A program made the position numbers and the translations under genes. Positions 58,073 to 64,000 of a DNA stretch of 64,000 bases are shown piece after piece. Location of the stretch: assembly GCA_964522525.1 (NCBI GenBank), contig CAZFWG010000009.1, positions 21,855 through 85,854 of the forward strand, read 5' to 3'. Below the pieces are notes generated by a model that saw only the letters and a program-made list of their open reading frames with translations, did not search any database and was not told the DNA's origin. Position 1 is the first letter of the stretch, and each line of letters begins with the position of its first letter. The stretch is from CAYUYV01 sp964522525 (GTDB taxonomy: Bacteria; Pseudomonadota; Alphaproteobacteria; JAJFIK01).

Positions 58073-59521
58073 TTAAATGGGCAGCCGGATGGCTGCCCGC
58101 AGGCCGCCCAGGGGGCTGTGGTCCAGGGATACCTCACCGCCATGGCCGCGCACAATATCGCGGGCGACGGACAGGCCCAGGCCCACGCCGCCGCTCTCCA
58201 GATTGCGTCCCTCATCCAGGCGATGGAACGGGCGGAAGGCCTCATCCCATTGGGTTTCCGGAATGCCGGGGCCGTCATCATCCACCAGGATCCGAACGGC
58301 GGTCGCGTCCCGCCGCCCGGTCACCGCGACCTGGGTCCCATGTTTCATGGCATTGTCCACGAGGTTGGTGATGGCCCGGGCGAGGGCGTGGCGCCGCACC
58401 GCGAGGACGAGATTGCCCCGCTTGGTGAGCGCAACCGCGCCGCCCTTGCGATGGGCCTTGTGGACGATGTCGTCGAGCAGCGCGCCGAGATCGGTTTCCT
58501 CCGTGGTCTCCCCGCCCTGGCCCCGTGCAAAGGCCAGATATTCATCGAGCATCCGTTCCATTTCCAACAGATCGCCCTGCGCCGCCTTGACCTCCGGTCC
58601 GTCCCCCAGCATGGCCAGCTCAAGCTTGAGCCGGGTGAGGGGCGTGCGCAGGTCATGGCTGACACCGGCAAGCATCTCCGTACGCTGAGTGATATGGCGG
58701 TTGATCCGGTCCTTCATGTCGAGGAAGGCGATCGCCGCCTGGCGCACCTCGCGCGCACCGGTAGGTTTGAAATTCTCGATGTCACGGCCCTTGCCGAAAC
58801 TCTCCGAGGCTTCCGCGAGCCGCGTGATCGGGCGCACCTGGTTGCGCAGGAACAGGATCGCGACGCCCAGCAGGACGACGGAAGAACCAAACATCCAGGC
58901 CACGAAAATGGGACCGCTCGTCGCCATGGCCCGGTTGCGCAGCACGATGAAGCGCAAGACGCCGCCGTCGACGCCGACCCGGATGTCGATATGGCGGGGA
59001 TAGCGTTTGGTGTCGAACCAGAAGGGAAAATCAAGCTGCCGGCCCAGTTCCCGGCGCAGGGAATTGTCGAGGACGGGGAAAAAACCGGTACGGGGGCGCT
59101 GGGGGAGGGTGTCGTCCTCCAGAAACCGGACACTGAGTTTCATGGTCCGGTCGACCTGTTCCGACAGGACGTCGAATTCGCGCCGATCCTCGAGTGCCAC
59201 GAAATTCTCAACGACAAGGGCGATGTCCCCCGTGACCCCTTCCGTAAGGCGCTCCGTGACCACGTCCCAGTGCCGCTGGAAGAAGACATAGGTCACGATC
59301 GCCTGGAGCAGGACCATGGGCGCCACGATGATGATCAGCGACCGGCCGAACAGGCTGCGCGGCATGATCGGTTTGATGAGCGCGCCCAGATCGAAGCGCC
59401 CGGTGATGATCCGTCGCCACAGGATCCAAAGCCGCCGCAGCCACCGTCGCTGGGGCCCCGCGACGCGCGAGGGGCGGTTGGCCTGGGGGGACGCCTCCGG
59501 GGCATGGGGGATATCGGTCAT
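58073..59521 (-). CDS. Sensor histidine kinase (EnvZ/OmpR family type)
   Basis: The product has 482 residues. Two membrane helices (SLIIIVAPMVLLQAIVTYVF near 62-82 and FVAWMFGSSVVLLGVAILFL near 207-227) flank a periplasmic sensor. The HAMP domain follows, then HisKA with the phospho-accepting histidine in AGVSHDLRTPLTRLKLEL, and the HATPase_c domain with N-box NLVDNAMKHG, DDDGPGIPE and GGVGLGLSVARDIVRGHGG. It works with the regulator encoded just upstream (8 bp gap). The signal is unknown. Confidence 0.93.
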   Translation of the reverse strand: MTDIPHAPEASPQANRPSRVAGPQRRWLRRLWILWRRIITGRFDLGALIKPIMPRSLFGRSLIIIVAPMVLLQAIVTYVFFQRHWDVVTERLTEGVTGDIALVVENFVALEDRREFDVLSEQVDRTMKLSVRFLEDDTLPQRPRTGFFPVLDNSLRRELGRQLDFPFWFDTKRYPRHIDIRVGVDGGVLRFIVLRNRAMATSGPIFVAWMFGSSVVLLGVAILFLRNQVRPITRLAEASESFGKGRDIENFKPTGAREVRQAAIAFLDMKDRINRHITQRTEMLAGVSHDLRTPLTRLKLELAMLGDGPEVKAAQGDLLEMERMLDEYLAFARGQGGETTEETDLGALLDDIVHKAHRKGGAVALTKRGNLVLAVRRHALARAITNLVDNAMKHGTQVAVTGRRDATAVRILVDDDGPGIPETQWDEAFRPFHRLDEGRNLESGGVGLGLSVARDIVRGHGGEVSLDHSPLGGLRAAIRLPI

Positions 59522-59529
59522 GGGCCCTG

Positions 59530-60261
59530 TCAGTCGGGGATCAGAACGTAGCCGACGCCCCGCACCGTTTGCAGATAGAGGGGTTGGCGCGGATCATCCT
59601 CGATCTTGCGGCGCAGGCGATTGATCTGAACGTCTACGGAGCGTTCGATGCCCGCATTGGTGCGCGCGCACAGATCGGTGCGCGAAAAGGCATCGCCCGG
59701 ATGGCGCGCGAACAGATCCATCAGCGTGGCTTCCGCCGTGGTCAAACGAACCACTTCGTCATCGCGCAGCAGTTCACCACGGCCCAGATTGTACCGGCAC
59801 CGTCCGAACCGCACATCCTGGATCTCGGCCTCATCGGTCTTGGCCCGGCGGATGATGGCTTCAAGCCGGAGAATGAGCTCCCGGGGCTCGAAGGGTTTGG
59901 CCAGATAGTCATCGGCGCCGTGCTCAAGCCCGGCGATGCGGTCGGCCGCGTCGCCGCGGGCCGTCAGCAGCAGAATCGGCACCGACGACGTCTCGCGCAG
60001 GCTGCTGGTCAGGGACAGGCCGTCCTCTCCGGGCATCATGATGTCGAGCACCAGGAGATCGAAGCTCAGGCCGGCCAGCAAAGAACGGGCATCCGCCGCG
60101 TCCTTGGCGATGGTCACCCGATAGCCGTTTTCCAAGAGATAGCGCTGGAGCAGGGTACGGATCCGGGTGTCGTCATCCACGACCAGAATATGGGGCGCGC
60201 CGTCCTCGATTTTGCGGGCTTCGGTCTCCCGGCCAGCCGACGACGCAGACGGGGTTGTCAT
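59530..60261 (-). CDS. OmpR/PhoB-type response regulator
   Basis: The product has 243 residues from the ATG at 60261. The receiver has the acidic pair in ILVVDDDTRIRTLL, the phospho-acceptor in LLVLDIMMPGEDGLSL, Thr/Ser in LLLTARGD and lysine in DYLAKPFEPRELI. The C-terminal winged helix contains LTTAEATLMDLFARHPG and SVDVQINRLRRKIEDD. It is the cognate partner of the kinase. It diverges from ilvE with 253 bp between, so a promoter pair lies there. Confidence 0.94.
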   Translation of the reverse strand: MTTPSASSAGRETEARKIEDGAPHILVVDDDTRIRTLLQRYLLENGYRVTIAKDAADARSLLAGLSFDLLVLDIMMPGEDGLSLTSSLRETSSVPILLLTARGDAADRIAGLEHGADDYLAKPFEPRELILRLEAIIRRAKTDEAEIQDVRFGRCRYNLGRGELLRDDEVVRLTTAEATLMDLFARHPGDAFSRTDLCARTNAGIERSVDVQINRLRRKIEDDPRQPLYLQTVRGVGYVLIPD

Positions 60262-60514
60262 GGTTCTTGATCCTATAGGCCCCCGAATATGGGGTTTGCG
60301 CGAGTTTAACCCGCGGGGCGGCCTTTCGGAAAGTGATCGCTTGAGCGCCGCCTCACGCCCGGAAAACCGGTGTTGCTTCCTTAAAGACACGATATAGTGC
60401 CGCTCCCGGAAAGCCGACGGTGCTGCCCGTCGATCATGCCGCGCGGCCCTGCGCTCCCCATGCGCTGAGGGGCGCGGCGGGTCAAAGAGCAGGGAAACGG
60501 AAAGGAGGCGGGTG

Positions 60515-61441
60515 ATGGCCCTCATACCATTCGACAATCGGGATGGCGTCATCTGGATAGACGGCGCGTTGCGGCCTTGGAACGAAGCGACGGTCCATGT
60601 GTGCACCCATGCGCTGCACTACGGCAGTGCCGTGTTCGAGGGCGAGCGGGTCTATGACGGCCATGTCTTCAAACTTGAAGAGCATACGGATCGTCTCTTT
60701 ACCTCCGCCAAGCTTCTGGGCTTCTCCATTCCCTATGAGCCCGCCCAGATCAATCAGGCCATTACGGAAACCGTGACCGCGCAAGGTTTCACGAACGCCT
60801 ATGTCCGCCCGATCGCGTGGCGCGGCAGCGGCGAAATGGGGGTTTCCGCGCCCAATTCCGGCGTGCGGGTTGCCATCGCCGTGTGGGAATGGCCGTCCTA
60901 TTTCGATGCCGAGACCAAGATGAAGGGCATCCGGCTCGAAGTGGCCCGCTGGCGCCGTCCGGACCCGCGCACCGCGCCCTGTCATTCCAAGGCCATCGGT
61001 CTCTACATGATCTGTACCATGGCCAAGGAAGAGGCGGATTCACGCGGTTTCGCCGACGCCTTGATGTTCGACTGGCGTGAACAGGTGGCGGAGGCCACGG
61101 GCGCCAATGTCTTCTTCGTCAAGGGCAATACCCTTTATACGCCGACGCCGGACTGTTTTCTCGACGGCATCACCCGTCGTTCCGTGATCGGACTGGCCCG
61201 GCAGCGCGGTTTCGAGATCGTGGAACGGCCCATTTTCCCGGCCGAGCTGGAGCATTTCGAGCAGTGCTTCCTGACGGGTTCGGCCGCCGAGGTGACCCCG
61301 GTGGCCGAGATCGGCCCCTACCGGTTTGAGGTCGGCGCCGTGACACGCCAACTCGTCCAGGACTATGACGACCTTGTGCATCGGCGCATGACACTCGAGA
61401 AGATGCCGGCACCGGTGCAAGGCGCCTGGCCCAGCCTGTGA
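60515..61441 (+). CDS. ilvE: Branched-chain amino acid aminotransferase
   Basis: The product has 308 residues from the ATG at 60515 (AAAGGAGG at 6 bp spacing; a GTG one codon upstream is less likely). It is a class IV PLP enzyme. DGALRPWNEATVHVCTHALH and HYGSAVFEGERVYDG are the IlvE opening motifs, the PLP lysine lies in CHSKAIGLYMICTMAKEEA, and EVTPVAEIGPYRF is near the end. It interconverts Leu, Ile and Val with their keto acids. It is convergent with moaE, 21 bp apart. Confidence 0.95.
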   Translation: MALIPFDNRDGVIWIDGALRPWNEATVHVCTHALHYGSAVFEGERVYDGHVFKLEEHTDRLFTSAKLLGFSIPYEPAQINQAITETVTAQGFTNAYVRPIAWRGSGEMGVSAPNSGVRVAIAVWEWPSYFDAETKMKGIRLEVARWRRPDPRTAPCHSKAIGLYMICTMAKEEADSRGFADALMFDWREQVAEATGANVFFVKGNTLYTPTPDCFLDGITRRSVIGLARQRGFEIVERPIFPAELEHFEQCFLTGSAAEVTPVAEIGPYRFEVGAVTRQLVQDYDDLVHRRMTLEKMPAPVQGAWPSL

Positions 61442-61462
61442 CCTGTCATCGAGGGCCTGATA

Positions 61463-61921
61463 TCACGACCAGCGCCCGGCGGCGGCATCATCCGCCATCC
61501 GGGCGTCGACCCATGCCGATTGTCCGTCTGCGGTCTCTTCGCGTTTCCAGAACGGGGCACGGGTCTTGAGAAAGTCCATCATGAAATCGCACGCCTCGAA
61601 GGCCGCCCGGCGGTGACTTGCGGCGGCGGCCACGAAAACAATCCGTGCGCCCACTTCCAGGCGGCCATGGCGGTGGATGATCAACGCATCGCACAGTGAA
61701 AAACGGCGCGTGGCACCTTCGGCGATATGCGCCAACTGCCCTTCCGTCATGCCCGGATAGTGTTCGAGTGTCATCGCGGTGATGGCCGGGCTGTCGGCCC
61801 CGCCGTCATGGGCGCGGACAAGGCCGGTGAAGCTGACCACCGCGCCGATCCGGGGATCGTCGGCCCCAAAGTCGCGCAGTTCCGCCCCCGGATCGAAATC
61901 CTCACATTGTACGCGGATCAT
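61463..61921 (-). CDS. moaE: Molybdopterin synthase catalytic subunit
   Basis: The product has 152 residues from the ATG at 61921, chosen because GGAGGG lies 8 bp upstream; a GTG at 61930 overlaps the moaD stop. Motifs: GAVVSFTGLVRAHDGGA, TLEHYPGMTEGQL, and the catalytic-lysine region LKTRAPFWKREETADG, as well as SHRRAAFEACDFMMDFLK. With MoaD it puts sulfur into precursor Z, giving molybdopterin. The unit is pgsA-moaD-moaE on the reverse strand. Confidence 0.94.
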   Translation of the reverse strand: MIRVQCEDFDPGAELRDFGADDPRIGAVVSFTGLVRAHDGGADSPAITAMTLEHYPGMTEGQLAHIAEGATRRFSLCDALIIHRHGRLEVGARIVFVAAAASHRRAAFEACDFMMDFLKTRAPFWKREETADGQSAWVDARMADDAAAGRWS

Positions 61922-61926
61922 GGGCG

Positions 61927-62178
61927 TCACCCTCCGGTCACCGGGGGAAAGATCGCGATCTCGTCCCCGGGCGCGATCGGCGTTTGCGGGCCGCCATGGA
62001 CCTGATTGACCGCCACCCGAAGCCGGCTCTCATCGGCCAACGTTTCCGCGTAAGGGCTTCCCCGCTCCCGCAGCCAAGCGAGCAGTGCTCCGACCGTGGT
62101 GACGGTGGCGGGCGGCTCCTGCTGTTCCTCGGCGAGGCCGATGCCCTCGCGGACCCAGGCAAAATAGAGAAGCTTCAT
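61927..62178 (-). CDS. moaD: Molybdopterin synthase sulfur carrier subunit
   Basis: The product has 83 residues, starting MKLLYFAWVREGIG and ending in the required double glycine (IAIFPPVTGG), the site of thiocarboxylation. It has the beta-grasp fold of MoaD. Its ATG overlaps the pgsA stop (ATGA), and it is directly followed by moaE. Confidence 0.94.
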   Translation of the reverse strand: MKLLYFAWVREGIGLAEEQQEPPATVTTVGALLAWLRERGSPYAETLADESRLRVAVNQVHGGPQTPIAPGDEIAIFPPVTGG

Positions 62179-62744
62179 GGCAGGGCTCTCTTCTCCTGTT
62201 GTCTCAGGTGATGGCGGACTTGAAAGCCGTAAAGCACACCGGTCCACAAGGTGAGGCCGGCCGCGATCCACAGCAGCACCAGGCCCGCCGCCCGCACGCC
62301 GACCATGGGCCATGCCGCGCTTGCCAGCAAGGCACCCCCGCTGAGCATCTGAAGCGCCGTTTTCCAGCGGGCGAGGGGCATCACGGGGAGCCCCGGTCCT
62401 TTCTCCGCCATCATATCGCGCAATCCCGTGACCAGGATTTCCCGCACCAGAATGACGATGACGGCAAACCCATGAACGCTCGTCACGATGCCGCCGGCCG
62501 TCAGGCTGACCAGGGCAACCGTGACCAGGACCTTATCCGCAAGCGGATCAAAGACCCGTCCCAATCGGCTTTCGACGGCGAAGCGGCGCGCGAGATAGCC
62601 ATCCAGCAAGTCGCTCAAGGCCGCCAAGGCGAAGCAAAAGCTCGCCAGGGCCCAGAACCCGCCCCCCGGCCAGATGGCCAGCAGGCCGACACACAGTCCA
62701 AGGAACAGGCGGCCAAAGGTCAGGGCATTGGGCACATGGCGCAT
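62175..62744 (-). CDS. pgsA: CDP-diacylglycerol-glycerol-3-phosphate 3-phosphatidyltransferase
   Basis: The product has 189 residues from the ATG at 62744; a TTG at 62804 would add 20 residues. The CDP-alcohol phosphotransferase motif is intact: DLLDGYLARRFAVES then RLGRVFDPLADK, i.e. DG-x2-AR-x8-G-x3-D-x3-D. Four or five membrane helices surround it. It makes phosphatidylglycerophosphate, the precursor of phosphatidylglycerol and cardiolipin. It is translationally coupled to moaD, a common alphaproteobacterial order. Confidence 0.94.
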   Translation of the reverse strand: MRHVPNALTFGRLFLGLCVGLLAIWPGGGFWALASFCFALAALSDLLDGYLARRFAVESRLGRVFDPLADKVLVTVALVSLTAGGIVTSVHGFAVIVILVREILVTGLRDMMAEKGPGLPVMPLARWKTALQMLSGGALLASAAWPMVGVRAAGLVLLWIAAGLTLWTGVLYGFQVRHHLRQQEKRALP

Positions 62745-62835
62745 TTCGGGGGCCTCGAAGGGTCGCAACGGCCTCACTCCGCCAGTCTGTCGGCAACCCG
62801 TCAAGCGGATTGGCGAGGAAGTTCATGGTGTGCCT

Positions 62836-62871
62836 ACTTAGTTACGTGACTCTGTTGACACGTGACTAAGT
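62836..62871. promoter_or_regulatory. Inverted-repeat operator for the ArsR-SRPBCC regulator
   Basis: The left arm ACTTAGTTACGTGA (62836-62849) and right arm ACACGTGACTAAGT (62858-62871) match as an inverted repeat at 12 of 14 positions, with an 8-bp centre. The right arm overlaps the -35 box of the promoter described next. This is what an ArsR-family autorepressor site should look like. Confidence 0.75.
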
Positions 62872-62884
62872 GGGCACTTATAAG
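62855..62884 (+). promoter_or_regulatory. Sigma-70 promoter of the ArsR-SRPBCC gene, probably leaderless
   Basis: A perfect TTGACA (62855-62860) is followed by TATAAG (62879-62884) with an 18-bp spacer. The expected start of transcription, six to eight bases on, falls on or next to the ATG at 62891, so the mRNA may be leaderless. The operator overlaps the -35 element. Confidence 0.7.
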
Positions 62885-62890
62885 AAGGCC

Positions 62891-63649
62891 ATGGATGCGA
62901 TCTTCAAGGCCCTGGGTGATGAAACCCGCCGCCGTTTGCTCGACATGTTGCGGGAGCGGGACGGGCAGACCTTGTCCGAACTCGAAGGCGCGCTCGGCAT
63001 GACGCGTTTCGGGGTGATGAAGCACCTGAAGGTTCTGGAGGCGGCATCCCTGGTGGTGACGAAGCGATCCGGCCGTTTCAAACACCACTACCTCAATGTG
63101 CTTCCCCTCCAGGAAGTCATTGATCGTTGGGTGGAACCGCTCACTCAGAAACCCATGGCGCGGGCGGTCCTTGATTTCAAAGCCGGTCTGGAAGGAGTGG
63201 ATGACATGACGACGGAGACCGCCGCCAAACCCGATTTCGTGTTGGAGACCTTCATCAAGGCCTCACCGGAGAAGGTCTGGGACGCCCTGACGAAGGGAGA
63301 CCTGACAAAAAAATACTATATCGCGCACGCCACGTTGCACGGCACCATGGAAGCGGGTCAGCACTATGAATATCGCGGTCCGGACGGGGCGGTGATGTTG
63401 TCGGGCGAGATCCTGGAGGCCAAGAAACCCCATCGCCTGGAAATGACCTTCATTCCGGGCTGGATCCAGGGCGATGTCCCGCCGTCCCGGAATGTCTATG
63501 AACTCGAGGCCAAGGGGGCGGTGTGCAAGCTGACGATCTTGCACTTCGGCATCGCGCCGGGGCTTGAGGGCGTGCGGGAAGGCTGGGCCCGGATCGCCTC
63601 GAGCCTCAAGAGCCTGCTCGAGACGGGAGAAGCCCTCACGATTACATAA
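62891..63649 (+). CDS. ArsR-type regulator fused to an SRPBCC (AHSA1-like) domain
   Basis: The product has 252 residues from the ATG at 62891. Residues 1-85 are a winged-helix ArsR domain (IFKALGDETRRRLLDMLRER, LGMTRFGVMKHLKVLE). Residues 110-252 are an SRPBCC/AHSA1 ligand-pocket domain (VLETFIKASPEKVWDALTKG, GQHYEYRGPDGAVMLSGEIL, KPHRLEMTFIPGWI). The metal-binding cysteines of classical ArsR are absent, so sensing is probably through the SRPBCC pocket. It is divergent from pgsA and has its own operator and promoter. No target operon is visible, so it may only regulate itself here. Confidence 0.88.
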   Translation: MDAIFKALGDETRRRLLDMLRERDGQTLSELEGALGMTRFGVMKHLKVLEAASLVVTKRSGRFKHHYLNVLPLQEVIDRWVEPLTQKPMARAVLDFKAGLEGVDDMTTETAAKPDFVLETFIKASPEKVWDALTKGDLTKKYYIAHATLHGTMEAGQHYEYRGPDGAVMLSGEILEAKKPHRLEMTFIPGWIQGDVPPSRNVYELEAKGAVCKLTILHFGIAPGLEGVREGWARIASSLKSLLETGEALTIT

Positions 63650-63659
63650 AATACGATTG

Positions 63660-63692
63660 CATAAAAAATAAGGCGGGCCAAGGCCCGCCTTA
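63660..63692 (-). terminator. Terminator of ahcY
   Basis: A perfect 11-bp stem TAAGGCGGGCC / GGCCCGCCTTA (63669-63679 with 63682-63692) is flanked on the left by an A-rich run, which reads as T residues after the stem on the reverse strand. It therefore terminates ahcY, 67 bp past its stop. A second stem-loop, GGTGGGCT-TTC-AGCCCACC at 63719-63737, has no T-tract. Confidence 0.88.
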
Positions 63693-63758
63693 CGGTCGTG
63701 ATACGGATCGATGCGTCGGGTGGGCTTTCAGCCCACCACTGCGCACGGACACCGACGA

Positions 63759-64000
63759 TCAGTACCGGTAGTGTTCCGGCTTGAACGGACCGGTTTGGGT
63801 AATGCCCAGATATTCCGCCTGATCCTGGGTCAACTCCGTCAGCCGCGCATTGAGGCGGGGGAGGTGAAGGGCTGCGACCTTCTCGTCCAGATGCTTCGGC
63901 AGGACATAGACCTGCTTGTCATATTTCTTGTGGTTCTGCCACAGCTCGATCTGGGCCAGCACCTGGTTCGTGAAGGACGCGCTCATCACGAAGCTCGGGT
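63759..64000 (-). CDS. ahcY: Adenosylhomocysteinase, C-terminal end (gene runs off the right edge)
   Basis: The last 80 codons are present: SFTNQVLAQIELWQNHKKYD, KQVYVLPKHLDEKVAALHL, LTQDQAEYLGI and the terminal KPEHYRY, which is the invariant end of S-adenosylhomocysteine hydrolase. The enzyme hydrolyses SAH to adenosine and homocysteine. The lysine and tyrosine of the final HYRY element, which bind NAD across the dimer, are there. The rest lies beyond the window. Confidence 0.96.
   Translation of the reverse strand, partial: PSFVMSASFTNQVLAQIELWQNHKKYDKQVYVLPKHLDEKVAALHLPRLNARLTELTQDQAEYLGITQTGPFKPEHYRY

Noticed and set aside
63719..63737. Stem-loop GGTGGGCT-TTC-AGCCCACC considered as a second terminator
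   Set aside because: There is no T-tract on either strand; the neighbouring hairpin at 63669-63692 is the better terminator for ahcY.

Overview
The window is GC-rich, gene-dense chromosomal DNA from a Gram-negative bacterium, most likely a marine or otherwise free-living alphaproteobacterium. Evidence: carotenoid genes (crtI, crtE, crtZ), a DUF481 outer-membrane protein, a TonB-dependent receptor, a large autotransporter, UbiK, a phasin, and the pgeF-midA and pgsA-moaD-moaE groupings. The order cannot be fixed from sequence alone. A 100-N run (15311-15410) marks a scaffold join in a draft assembly. No tRNA, rRNA, CRISPR array or transposase gene was seen.

Layout. (1) 1-4265, carotenoids: a truncated crtI diverges from crtE, an ABC-2 type exporter pair and crtZ, apparently one operon. 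(2) 4251-8477: a prephenate dehydrogenase-family gene, a WecG/TagA glycosyltransferase, a close relative of plant GDP-mannose 3,5-epimerase, and a DUF481 barrel. (3) 8659-13633: a secreted fasciclin protein, then a compact chaperone-usher operon of the archaic, spore-coat-U type with no obvious major pilin. (4) 13711-15780: a pirin and a patatin-like protein that lacks the catalytic serine. (5) 15861-34811, the exopolysaccharide island: WbaP-like initiating transferase, Wzx flippase, GT4 glycosyltransferase, a 1162-residue AAA/STAND ATPase with a very long acidic tail, a LuxR-type regulator with a degenerate receiver, a CDP-sugar/C-methyl-sugar cassette, a Wzc-type tyrosine autokinase and a TonB receptor. 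(6) 34820-49078, envelope genes: autotransporter, NfeD-stomatin pair, a membrane-embedded alpha/beta hydrolase coupled to cutA, queC-queE, and a three-gene ABC/FtsX/HlyD efflux system. (7) 49085-64000, mostly housekeeping: prs, a lipoprotein, pgeF, midA, ubiK, ybjN-like, proC, a TetR-like gene, a phasin, DUF4197, an OmpR/EnvZ-type pair, ilvE, moaE-moaD-pgsA, an ArsR-SRPBCC fusion and a truncated ahcY.

How it fits together. Regions 2, 4 and 5 are probably parts of one surface-polysaccharide locus. It has an initiating transferase, a flippase and a chain-length kinase, and makes unusual sugars (a GDP-galactose-type epimer and CDP-linked methylated deoxysugars). The polymerase (Wzy) and outer-membrane exporter (Wza) are not in the window. 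The least familiar element is the AAA ATPase with its convergent pseudo-receiver regulator inside that locus. Also unusual are the exporter inside the carotenoid operon, the Ser-to-Gly patatin and the hydrolase split by membrane helices. Several small DNA structures (tandem repeats at 5292 and 50234, a 22-bp palindrome at 17487, a possible pseudoknot at 53916, an ArsR operator at 62836) are not explained by coding sequence.
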